This document shows, piece after piece, positions 12,083-21,600 of a stretch of DNA of 64,000 bases. Under the pieces are notes generated by a model, which was not told the DNA's origin, searched no databases, and saw only the letters and a list, made by a program, of their open reading frames with translations. A program made the translations under genes and the position numbers. Source of the DNA: Mimachlamys varia (lineage: Eukaryota > Mollusca > Bivalvia > Pectinida > Pectinidae); the NCBI GenBank assembly GCA_947623455.1, contig OX392536.1:14875282-14939281 (forward strand), in the 5' to 3' direction. Numbering within the stretch: the first letter of the stretch is position 1; the number at the start of each line of letters is the position of its first letter.

Positions 12083-12499
12083 CTGTTCTATTAAATGAAT
12101 ATATACATTTTGTTTTGTATATTAGAAAAAGCTTAGTCTGACCCAACTCAGGTCTGCAGTTTTAAGTCTGAAGTGTTCTAATTAATATTTCTACCGCAAT
12201 ACCCTGTGTTATTCCACTCCCAGACCATTGTATAAACGGGCTGACTGTTGGATAAATATATGTTATATACCACTAAAGGAATATGACCTTCCAGTCTTTT
12301 GATTGGTTGAGAAGTTGAACTTTGACCGGAAATCATGTGGTTCAATGCAACGTGCTGATTGTTGACGTCGTCATCGATTGTTGATGTTGTCACAATTTCG
12401 CAGGAATATATACGAGATGATGTGTTTTCGCGCAAATATTAAGCGGTTCACAAAAAACAACACTGCTCCTGCGACTTAATATTATTGTGGTAGAAACAA
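12083..12499. other. Unassigned stretch between two foldback elements
   Basis: A minus-strand frame of 85 codons lies at 12178-12435, but its predicted protein has no recognisable motif and no conserved context. The DNA includes tcttttgattggttgagaag and a run resembling intergenic repeat DNA. I see no supported gene here. Confidence 0.5.
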
Positions 12500-12664
12500 T
12501 TCACATGACTCTTGGTTATTGGATATGAAATTTATTTCACTCTCGTTAATTATTTTTTAAAAGTTACAAAAGACACTCGCTAAAGCTCATGTCTTTTGTA
12601 ACATTTAAAAAATAATTAACTCGAGTGAAATAAATTCCATATCCAACAACCACTCGTTGTGTAA
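12500..12664. repeat. 165 bp palindromic foldback sequence
   Basis: Near-perfect inverted arms of about 55 bp, from ggatatgaaatttatttcac on the left to gtgaaataaattccatatcc on the right, enclose the loop ctcgctaaagctca. Weaker complementarity extends to ttcacatg on the left and gtgtaa on the right. I could not find a convincing target-site duplication. It is most simply a small foldback MITE and would form a strong hairpin in single-stranded DNA or RNA. Confidence 0.75.
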
Positions 12665-12960
12665 CCTCTATATATCTGATCTGCAATATAATGTACAAGC
12701 AGAGGGATGAGTTACAATAAAAGTTTATTCTAAAAAATATGTGAGATATTCAATTATTGGCTTCAATACATTTATTTTCTTAAAGTTGAATTTTATTGCA
12801 GATATGCATAAAATGTTTACAAGTTTAAAATGGCGGGAGTCTGTGTTTATAGATACTCCTTAACATTTTATAAATACATTTTAATTGTAACATGTCCCTG
12901 GAGCTGATAATTATAAGGGGTAGTTTTGTTGTAGTTAACAAAATAAAGGGAGATAACTTA

Positions 12961-13404
12961 TACAGTGGACTCCACTTAATATCACATTCCTCTTTATATC
13001 ATGTTTTTCCCCAGCACCATTTTTCTGTCTATATAATCTATGTAATTTTATTTGGTTAATATCATGTATTTTGAGGTGAATTCCTCTTAATATCATGTTT
13101 TCTTAACCAATCACATAAAATCTCCAGAAAATGATATAATTTCCACTGATTTCAGATACAACATGTACAAAATGTTGCATAGAAAATAAAAAATAACCCC
13201 AAAATTGAATTTTAATTGAAATAATGTTATCTATATATACTGAAACATCTTCATGTGTACATTGAATAGCTTACTTTTAGTTATGGAGATTGGAAATGCA
13301 CTAGATTTAATGGAAAAAAACATGTTTCTCTTAATGTCACATTCCTGTTAATATCATGTTTTTGTCTGACAAATGCAACATGATATAAAGAGGAGTGCAC
13401 TGTA
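12961..13404. mobile_element. 440 bp pogo/Tigger-like MITE with TA flanks
   Basis: The termini are cagtggactccacttaatat on the left (from 12963) and the inverse of cagtgcactcctctttatat on the right (to 13402), bounded by TA at 12961-12962 and 13403-13404. Internal copies of taatatcatg and tcacattcctg recur in both halves. CAGTG...CACTG ends with a TA duplication are characteristic of pogo/Tigger-type elements within Tc1/mariner. No coding capacity remains. Its right end lies only 15 bp before a splice-acceptor-like site. Confidence 0.75.
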
Positions 13405-13419
13405 TTGTTTAAATTTCAG

Positions 13420-13548
13420 GTCTTATTGGTGTCAACACTGGAAAGATTGTGGACTTTGACTTTAAAACAAGAAGCTGTAGTGTGTGCCACTATCATCTGG
13501 GAAGGTCCGAGACAGTTTCAAAACATAGATGCAATGTTAATTGGACAG
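13420..13548 (+). CDS. Exon-like fragment with zinc-knuckle-like motif (possible Mutator-type transposase piece)
   Basis: A 129 bp open segment is bounded by acceptor ttaaatttcag (ending 13419) and donor ggacag/gtttgt (13549). With phase 1 at both ends it encodes 42 residues beginning LIGVNTGKIVDFDFKTRSCS, followed by a C-x2-C...H-x-C arrangement (C at residues 19 and 22, H-x-C near the end) and ending NVNWTG. The order 'V-x-TGK-hydrophobic, then Cys pair, then H-x-C, then N-W/Y-x-G' resembles the zinc-binding stretch of a large family of mollusc and other invertebrate proteins annotated as Mutator-like transposase domain. That resemblance is from memory and unverified. No start, stop or in-phase partner exon is evident, so it is probably a relic. 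Confidence 0.4.
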
Positions 13549-13993
13549 GTTTGTAGAGTTAGTCAAAATTGTATATAGATTATATCTATAAAACTGACTT
13601 GTACCAGTACATTCACTCTTAGTTTACTCTTATTACCATGAGACTGTGTGAAAAACATTTTATTTTAATTCAACTATATACAGTTAAACCAGCTGTCTAA
13701 ACCCAAAGTCACTGGGACCAAAACTATTAGTCTGTTGTTTAAACAATTGTCGGTTTGTAGAGGTATAAAGTACTGTATAAGTTCTTGGAGTACTTGGCCA
13801 TATTAGACAGGAATTCTTATTACACAGCGGCCGGTTTAGTCAATGTGAAGTGGTAGGGTAAGGGTATTTGATTATTTTGCCTACTTTTGATCAATACCAC
13901 ATATTTTTTTCATATTTTTTTGTGTATCAAAGTAGAGAAAATGGAAATTCATAAATTATTTGCAACTCTATATAACATTATCACTTTCTACAG

Positions 13994-14078
13994 GTTTTAT
14001 GATTGGACCAAGGCTTTAGAAGCAAGAGTATCTTCTGCTTGGATGCAAAAGAATGAAGGACACAGTTGGCTGAACAAG
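13994..14078 (+). CDS. Exon-like fragment with consensus splice sites
   Basis: An 85 bp segment lies between tcactttctacag (ending 13993) and aacaag/gtaagt (14079), both close to consensus. In the only frame open through it, the residues are FYDWTKALEARVSSAWMQKN followed by EGHSWLNK. It exits in phase 0. A possible terminal exon in that phase starts at 14978 after ttatttgcag and reads 16 codons to TGA at 15026. Its entry phase (2) does not match the exit phase (1) of the 13420 exon, so the two cannot be directly joined in one frame. I do not recognise the peptide. It may belong to a captured or decayed host gene, or to the same element after an exon was lost. Confidence 0.3.
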
Positions 14079-15300
14079 GTAAGTGTTGACTTCATAGATA
14101 CCCTCAGTTTAGTGCAATTTCTCAAAAAAGTTGTCTCTGTATAATGTATATCTTAAATTTGTTGTACGATTTGTATTTATTTTTATACTGACTGATCTTG
14201 ACCTGAGCCAAATTTCATTTGTAATTTTCTGATAAAATTTGTCTGAATTTTACACGATAAACACTTCATATTTTGTAAAGAGAAATGTCAAGGTCAATAC
14301 TTCTCTTTAGGTAAGGGCCAAGATCTATATGAAGATTAAAGTTTAGTGTTTTACAAACATATCTTGGGTCAATATACATTTCCTAAGCACTCGTATAGCT
14401 GTCTATTATCAATTTTGGATATGTATATATGTGGAAATTTGGAAACTATATGTTGATAATATTTTTTTTCTCATGTGAATGAAAATGCCCTGCTTTCTCC
14501 TGGAAGTGTAACTAAATCACATGGGGTATAGAGGGACTGGATTAGGAATAACCCCAGTGCTATGAAGTCTACATTTTCTTAAAAGCAAAAACGCATCTCA
14601 ATAAAGGTAACAATATGCAATTCAGATAAACTTGATCCAGGGATATTCTCCATGATATCCGAAGCAAAGCAACCTTAAAAGACTCTCATAGAACAATGTT
14701 AATGCAATGATGTCATCAATAGCATAGGAGTTACGTCAGAAAAGATTTTGCTTTCACACTCAAATGAAAAGTATTTCTGCTGTTATTGTTCATATACCGG
14801 GTATTGAGTTTCAGTGCAAATATTACATAATTTTGAGTAAAAAAATACACTATATAACTGCATATTATAATTGAAAATGTTATAACGTAGGTCCGTGCCA
14901 TTCGGTATTTCAAGGTTAAGGTTATACTAAAATTAATTATTTTTATATGAAAGGAAGTCTTCATGTATTATTTGCAGATTCCGAAAAATAAATACTTTAC
15001 GACTGATAATTGGATTTTTTCTTTGTGAATATTGCATTTTGTGTGGAAAGGGAGATACTTAGATTGAATTACCTCCCTTGTATACAAAGAAATGGGTCAC
15101 AATATGATAATATGTGACAGAGGACACTTAAATGTGTATATATATGTGCAAACTTTGGAAAAAAACCCATTGATAATTGTTTTGCTTGAAACACCCAGCT
15201 TCTCCTTTGAAGGTAATTTTCTTTCAATGTTCTGCTTAAGACTCATAAATCAGGGGAAACATTGACATATTTCTGACAAATTCAATGTTTACATGATTTT
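14079..15300. other. Non-coding AT-rich stretch
   Basis: About 1.2 kb without a convincing reading frame. It contains a possible short terminal exon at 14978-15028 (acceptor ttatttgcag, stop TGA at 15026) and an AT-rich, A/T-run-rich background. The minus-strand frame at 14731-14964 shows low-complexity hydrophobic and polar composition and has no support as a gene. Confidence 0.5.
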
Positions 15301-15440
15301 TATGTCCCCGTCATGAAATGGGAAGTGGGGGGGGGGGCATATAGTATATCCATGTCCGTCCTGTCCTGTCCCATGGTAATGTAACCAGCTTATTGAAATA
15401 ACCACTGATCCCATTGTCATCAAAATTACATAATAATTAA
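15301..15440. repeat. Fragment of a dispersed mollusc-type repeat with poly-G
   Basis: The string tatgtccccgtcatgaaatg, an 11 bp G-run, gcatatagtatatccatgtc and tccgtcctgtcctgtccc resemble abundant dispersed repeats I associate with mollusc genomes (G-run, catatag, then tccgtc reiterations). Assignment is by memory of the pattern. Boundaries are approximate. Confidence 0.4.
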
Positions 15441-15469
15441 GCATGTAGAACTAATTTCATATGAGGTAA

Positions 15470-15660
15470 GGGGGCATTTATGAAGGTTTTGGAGGAGGAG
15501 GAAAGCCAGAGTACCCCGAGTAAAAACCACCGACCTATGGTCAGTACCTGGTCAGTACCTGGCAACTGCCTCTCGTTGGTTTCGAACTCGCCAGTTCCCA
15601 GGATTGGAGGGCTAGTGGTAGAATGTCGGAACACCTTAACCACTCGACCACTGCGAGGAC
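15470..15660 (-). mobile_element. tRNA-derived SINE, minus strand
   Basis: On the minus strand the sequence starts near gtcctcgcagtggtcgagtg and carries A box tggtcgagtgg and B box agttcgaaacc in the spacing of a Ser/Leu-type tRNA head. It then reads cagttgccaggtactgacc (partly duplicated), ggtcggtggtttttactc and ggggtactctggctttcctc, ending near aaaaccttcataaatgcccc. The head plus the ggtactc-ggctttcctcc central domain matches a SINE type I remember from molluscs and other marine invertebrates with conserved central domains. The exact family is not assigned. Reading frames across it are by-products of the SINE. Confidence 0.7.
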
Positions 15661-15785
15661 TAGTTAAACCCATCGGTACACATATATAGCACCACTGTGT
15701 CATGATAAACCGGGAAGATTCAAGTGACGTCAAACTAGCAAAATCATCTCGAATGAAATCATCTATCAAAAAATAAATTTCATCC

Positions 15786-15893
15786 TTAATGTTTCTGGTT
15801 GGGGGGGGGGGGAGTTGGTCGTGTAGAAACACTTTCCATAGCCATCTGTCTGCCCACTGAAATTTGTCAGCACTTCTTTCTTTCTTTCTTTCA
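15786..15893. repeat. Poly-G tract (12 G) and TTTC microsatellite
   Basis: A run of 12 G at 15801-15812 and a cttt repeat at about 15874-15892 flank ordinary sequence. The G-run has 11 G in the other segment copy and accounts for the 1 bp change in repeat offset. A 191-codon minus-strand frame across this region depends on the G-run length and is therefore not credible as a gene. Confidence 0.85.
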
Positions 15894-16151
15894 TTAATTT
15901 CCATCAAACTTGCGTGTGGAATTTTTCGCTTAGTCAGCCTCCAAACTGTTAGCAGTGTGAAAATGTTTGTGCTGTCAGTCTTCTGTTTAGCAATGTGACA
16001 TATACTATCCACTATAGAAATTGAATGGTATCAAAAAAAAAAAGTGCATACAATGTACATCTGCGAAAAATTATTGGCAGTGAAATAAGCAAAAGCTTTC
16101 ACACCACAAAGTATTTCACTTTTACACTACTTGCACAAAATCAAATATCTT

Positions 16152-17607
16152 AAGGGCCAAGTGAGCTTATGTGATGGTGCAGCGTCCGTCGTCCGTCCAT
16201 CCTGCGTCCGTCAACTTTTTCCTTTAAAAGACTTCTTCTAAAATACTGACAGGCCAAGTGACATGAAATGTGGCTGGTAGCTTTCTTGGAAGGAGCTGAA
16301 CAAAGTTTGCGAAAAAAAATCACACTGACCTAATTTCAAAGTCACAGGGGTCAAAAATGTGGAAACCTTCAAACAACTTCTTCTAAAATACTGTCAGGCA
16401 TAGAGACCTCATATTTGACTGGTAGCTTCCTTGGATGAAGCTGAATAAAGTTTGCGTAAAGAAACGACCTTGACCCATATTCAATGTCACAGGGGTCAAA
16501 TCTATTATAACCTTTAAACAACGTCTTCTAATAAATCAAATTTCCTAGAAGTATGATATTTGGCTGAAAGATTCTTTGGATGAAGCCCGACAAAGTTTGC
16601 GAAAAGAAATGACGTTGACCTATATTCAAGGTCACAAGGGTCAAATCTGTTAAAACATTTAAATGACTTCTTCTGATTAACCAATAGACCTAGAGACATT
16701 ATATATGGCTTGTAGCTTCCTTAGATGAAGCATGACAAAGTTTGCGAAAAGAAATGACTGTGACCTATATTCAAGGTCACAGGGGTCAAATCTGTTAAAA
16801 CATTTAAACAACTTTTTGATTAACCAAAAGCCCAAGAAGCATGATATTTGGCTGAAAGGTTCCTTGGATGAAGCCCGACAAAATTGTGGAAAAGAAATGA
16901 CCTTGACCTATATTCAAGGTCAAATCTGTTTAAACATTTAAACACGTTCTTCTAATCAACCGAAAGCCCAAGGAGCATGATATTTGGCTGACAGGTTCCT
17001 TGTCGAAAAAGTTTGGGAAAAGTGACCTTGACTCATATTCGAGGTCACAGGGGTCAAATCTGTTAAAACCTTCAAACGAATTCCTCTGAAATACCAAAAG
17101 CCCTAGAAGCATGATATTTGGCTGAAAGTTTCCTTGGATGAAGCCCAACAAAGTTTGCGAAAAGACATGACCTTGGCCTATATTCAAGGTCACAAGGGTC
17201 AAATCTGTTAAAACTTTCAAACGAGTTCTTCTGAAATACCAAAAGCCCTAGAAGCATGATATTTGGCTGACAGGTTCCTTGGATGAAGCTTGACAAAGTT
17301 TGCGAAAGAAAATGACCTTGACCAATATTGAAGGTCACAGGAGTCAAATCTGTTCAAAGCTTTGAGAAACTTGTTCTGATAAACCTAAATGCCTAGAGAC
17401 ATGATATTTGGCTGGGATGAAGCCAAACAAAATTTGAAAATAAATTATGTTGTCTTACAAGGTCACAGGGGTAAAATATGTTTAAAGTTTAACATGTTCT
17501 TCTAAATGTCTCACAGTAAAAGATTTTAGGGATCTTTAGGGTTACACTATAATATAAGCCAGAGATTGATACCAGTTGAGCGATGTAGGCCCATTTGGCC
17601 TCTTGTT
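16152..17607. repeat. Dispersed mollusc-type element with ~140 bp internal tandem repeats
   Basis: It starts aagggccaagtgagcttatg with gtccgtcgtccgtccatcct, and ends gatgtaggcccatttggcct, then cttgtt. Between these, a unit of about 130-146 bp repeats eight to nine times; each carries tgatatttggctgaaaggtt, ccttggatgaagcccgacaa, agtttgcgaaaagaaatgac, cttgacctatattcaaggtc and acaggggtcaaatctgttaa. The gtttgcgaaaa landmark recurs near 16308, 16450, 16592, 16738, 17150 and 17296. Such units and the ggcctcttgtt terminus are abundant in bivalve genomes as I remember them. The minus-strand frames in it (for example 16514-17347) are conserved only because the repeats are related. Confidence 0.7.
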
Positions 17608-18040
17608 AGAAATTCATTGTCAGCACTCTAATGGCTTCGTTTCTTCATGGATCTTATCAAACTACACATAAACATGTATAAATACAAAATCAAAATATCA
17701 TTGATGAGTTCGAGTTTAGGGTTATCAGGTCAAGGTCAAGTTCACTGTAACTAATTTTAGAAAATCATTGTCAGCACTCTAATGGTTTACTTTCCTAATG
17801 GATTTTCATCAAACCACACAAACTTATACCTACAGAGTTAAAATATCTTTGACAAGTTGCAAGTTCCAGTTTCAGGAGTGTCGGCTCAAGGTCACTGTTG
17901 CTATTTTTAGACAATAATTGTCAGCACAGTAGTGGCTTTGTTTCTTCATGGATTTTCACCAATTTCACACACATGTAAAGGATAATATGTCTTGGACAAG
18001 TTCGAGTTTCAATGTTGTTTGATCACGGTAAATCAAAATT
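17608..18040. repeat. 150 bp repeat, three copies
   Basis: Three diverged copies begin near 17608, 17758 and 17908. Each has ttagaaa/acaat, attgtcagcactctaatgg, tttcttcatggattttcatc, caagttcgagtttcagg-like sequence and a ggctcaaggtcactgttgct-like segment. The spacing is 150 bp. It appears to be a separate repeat family abutting the preceding element. Confidence 0.75.
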
Positions 18041-18510
18041 GCCATCCATACATATATTGTGTACAGCGGCTTATTGTATATGTGGAATGTAGGTAATGTG
18101 AGGAACAAAAAGAGTCCAGTGACTCTGCGATTCTGTTGCCTCATTTTAATGCCAACTCATGAACTTGTCTTTCAAGTTTAAACTTATTCACCCAGATGTC
18201 TACTTACTACACACAAACGTCGAAGCTGTTTTATGCAAGTGTATTTTAAGGCGATACTAATTTATGTAGCTGATTGAACTGAAATGAAAATTTGTTAATT
18301 TCGGAATATTCAAAAAGTGTATGAAACAGATCTAGAGGGTTAAAATTGTTAACATTCCATTAACTGTTATGTTTTCACAACAAATGAGATAACCGGACAA
18401 AAAGATAACATGCTATCCCATCATTCCACTCCCAGTTTGAACTTGCGGATAAGCGTTTCTTGCATTAGTATTTAGTTTAGCCACCTTCAGATGATACGTT
18501 CATCATTCCA
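18041..18510. other. Unassigned non-coding stretch
   Basis: About 470 bp between the 150 bp repeats and the end of element E. No reading frame, RNA or repeat structure that I can support. Confidence 0.5.
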
Positions 18511-18520
18511 GTACACTGTA

Positions 18521-18625
18521 AGATTATGTTCGGTAAAGCTTGTAATAATAATAATAATAATAAAATCTTTTATTTAACCAGGTTACATATTTAGACAAAG
18601 TCTAGTTTACAATATGGCCCTGCAT
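18521..18625 (+). repeat. Distal end of element E plus (AAT)n tail
   Basis: gtacactgtaagattatgtt (18521-18540) and cggtaaagcttg form the E/R1 3' end. They are followed by about seven AAT units, then aaaatcttttatttaaccag, and a 13 bp hairpin tagac-aaa-gtcta at 18592-18604. The segment ends atggccctgcat against the satellite. The tttatttaaccagg stretch resembles a tail shared by dispersed repeats in many animals, but I cannot name the family. 18619-18625 may be a 7 bp target-site duplication of 8942-8948. Confidence 0.55.
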
Positions 18626-21600
18626 GATAAGCTAGGGGGACAGCGGATAACATCCCCAATAAAAGCCTGGGAGGCCGGGGTGGTAAATGCAAAGTAACGG
18701 CTACCGTGCCGTTCTGTAGCCAAAAAAAACAATAATAACTCTATTCAAATCGACGTAATTCAATCAATTTTCAACACAGATTCATAAGTATTGCTGATAC
18801 GTTATCTGAACAACATCTCCTACATCATTAGCTTGGGGAACAGCGGATAACTTTCCCGGTTAAAGCCTGGGAGGCCAGGGTGGCAGATAAAAAGTAACGG
18901 CTACCATGCAAGGCCTAGCCAAAAAACAATTATAACTCTATTCAAATCGACATAATTCAATCAATTTTCAACACAGATTCATAATTTTTGCTGCTACGTT
19001 ATCTGAACAAACAACGTTTCCTACATGATTAACTAGTGGGACAGCGATTAACATCCCCGATAAAAGCCTGAGATGCCGAGCTGGCAAATACAAAGTAACG
19101 GCTACCGTGCCGCGCTGTAGCCAAAAAACAATTATAACTCTATTCAAATCGACATTATTCAATCAATTTTCAACACAGATTCATAATGTTTGATGCTACG
19201 TTATCTGCACAATACCTACGACATGATTAAGCTAGGTTGACAGGAAATAACATCCCCGATTAAAGCCTGGGAGGCCGGGGTGGCAAATATAAAGTAACGG
19301 CTATTATGAAAGGCTGTAGTCAAAAAATCAATTATAACTCTATTCAAATCGACATAATTCAATCAATTATCGACACAGATTTATAATTTGTGCTGCAACG
19401 TTATCTGAACAACATCTCCTACATGATAAGCTAGGGGGACAGCGGATAACATCCCCAATAAAAGCCTGAGATGCCGAGGTAGCAAATACAAAGTAACGGC
19501 TATCCTTCCAGGCTGTAGTCAAAAAATACAATTATAACTCTATTCAAATCGACATAATTCAATCAATTTTCAATACATGTTCATAATTTTTGCTGCCACG
19601 TTATCTGAACAACATCTCCTACATAATTAGCTTGGGGAACAGCGGATTACTTTCCCGGTTAAAACCTGGGAGGCCAGGATGGCAGATAAAAAGTAACGGC
19701 TACCGTGCAAGGCCTTACCAAAAAACAATTATCACTCTATTCAAATAGACATAATTCAATCAATTTTCAACACAGATTCATATTTTTTGATGCTACGTTA
19801 TATGCACCATATCAACTATATGATTAGCTAGGGGGACATCGATTACAATCTCCGATAAAAGCCTATGATGCCGAAGTGGCAAATACAAAGTAACGGCTAC
19901 CGTTCCAAGCTGTAGCCAAAAAATACAATTATAAATCTATTCAAATCGACATTATTCAATCAATTTTCAATACATGTTCATAATTTTTGCGGCCACGTTA
20001 TCTGAACAACGTCTCATACATGATTAGCTAGGGGACAGCAGATCACACTCCAAATAAAAGCCTGGGAGGCCAGGGTGGCAAACACAAAGTAACGGCTACC
20101 GTGCCAGGCTTTAGCAAAAAAAAACAATTATAACTCAATTCAAAAGGACATAATTCAATCAATTTTCAACACAGATTCATAATTTTTGCTGCTAAGTTAT
20201 CTGAACAACGTCTCCTACATGATTAGCTAGTGGGACAGCCATCAACATCCCCGATCAAAGCCTGAGGTGCCGAGGTGGCAAATACAAAGTAACGGCTACC
20301 GTGCCGAGCTGTAGCCAAAAAATACAATTATAACTCTATTCAAATCGACATAATTCAATCAATTTTCAACACAGATTCATAATGTTTGATGCTACGTTAT
20401 CTGCACAATACCTACTACATTTTTAAGCTAGGGTGACAGGAGATAACATCCCCGATTAAAGCCTGGGAGGCCGGGGTGGCAAATACAAAGTAACGGCTAC
20501 CGTTCCAGGCTGTAGCCAAAAAAACAATAATAACTCTATTCAAATCGACATAATTCAATTAATTTTCAACACAGATTCATAATTGTTGATGCTACGTTAT
20601 CTGCACAATATCTACTATATGATTAGCTAGTGGAACAGCGATTAACATCCCCAATAAAAGCCTGAGATGCCGAGGTGGCAAATACAAAGTAACGGCTACA
20701 CTTCCAGGCTGTAGTCAAAAAATACAATTATAACTCTATTCAAATCGACATAATTCAATCAATTTTCAATACATGTTCATAATTTTTGCTGCCACGTTAT
20801 CTGAACAACATCTCATACATGTTTAGCTAGGGGACAGCAGATAACATCCCCGATAAAAGCCTGGGAGGCCAGGGTGGCAAATACAAAGTAACGGCTACCG
20901 TACCGCGCTGTAGCCAAAAAAAAACAATTATAACTCAATTCAAAAGGACATTATTCAATCAATTTTCAACACAGATTCATAATGTTTGATGCTACGTTAT
21001 CTGAACAACATCTCCTACATAATAAGCTAGGGGACAGCAGATAACATCCCCGATAAAAGCCTGAGATGCCGAGGTGGCAAATACAAAGTAACGGTTACCG
21101 TTCCAGGCTGTAGCCAAAAAATACAATTATAACTCTATTCAAATCGACATAATTCAATCAATTTTCAACACAGATTCATAATTATTTCTGATACGTTATC
21201 TGAACAACATCTCCTACATAATTAGCTTGGGGAACAGCGGATTACTTTCCCCGTTAAAACCTGGGAGGCCAGGATGGCAGATAAAAAGTAACGGCTACCG
21301 TGCAAGGCCTAACCAAAAAACAATTATCGCTCTATTCAAATAGACATAATTCAATCAATTTTCAACACAGATTCATATTTTTTGATGCTACGTTATATGC
21401 ACCATATCAACTATATGATTAGCTAGGGGGACATCGATTACAATCCCCGAAAAAAGCCTATGATGCCGAAGTGGCAAATACAAAGTAACGGCTACCGTGC
21501 CGAGCTGTAGCCAAAAAATACAATTATAACTCTATTCAAATCGACATTATTCAATCAATTTTCAATACAGATTTATAATGTTTGATGCTACGTTATCTGC

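Larger units (their letters stand above)
9724..18552 (+). mobile_element. Element E: ~8.8 kb putative DNA transposon with nested insertions
   Basis: E begins with taataatcaaaacgtaatct, homologous to the R1 start. It ends with the R1-type end gtacactgtaagattatgtt, then cggtaaagcttg (18521-18552), again followed by taataat. The subterminal inverted repeat is imperfect at the 5' end (cgtaatcttaca) and perfect at the 3' end (18527-18540). Inside are a TATA box with a basic ORF near the 5' end, exon-like pieces at 13420 and 13994, and several unrelated MITE and SINE insertions that inflate the length. I cannot assign a superfamily: no complete transposase is visible, and a flanking target-site duplication cannot be separated from the simple taataat repeat. 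Confidence 0.45.
8949..18625 (+). mobile_element. 9.68 kb composite non-satellite insertion, copy 1
   Basis: The satellite stops at ...atctcctacat (8942-8948 is cctacat) and resumes at gataagctaggggg from 18626. Joining the two sides restores one normal monomer, like the uninterrupted one around 42404-42560. The segment is therefore an in-register insertion, not an array end. The 7 bp at the right end (18619-18625, cctgcat) match the left flank cctacat at 6 of 7 positions and could be a decayed target-site duplication. The interior is a mosaic of transposable-element pieces and exon-like fragments, described separately. A near-identical copy lies at 23813-33488. Confidence 0.85.

Noticed and set aside
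12178..12435. 85-codon minus-strand frame between foldback elements
   Set aside because: No recognisable motif, no splice context, and it is identical in the second copy only because of the recent duplication.
15437..16012. 191-codon minus-strand frame, the longest in the window
   Set aside because: It runs through a SINE, a TTTC microsatellite and a poly-G tract. One G fewer in the other copy (30661-30675 area) breaks it into two frames, so it is not under coding constraint.
16514..17347. Several related minus-strand frames in the ~140 bp repeat block
   Set aside because: They are translations of the same tandem repeat in shifting frames.
18541..18625. Helitron 3' end (hairpin tagac-aaa-gtcta near ctagt)
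   Set aside because: The hairpin overlaps the only CTRR-like string instead of preceding it by about 10 bp, and the junctions do not fit A/T insertion with TC...CTRR termini.
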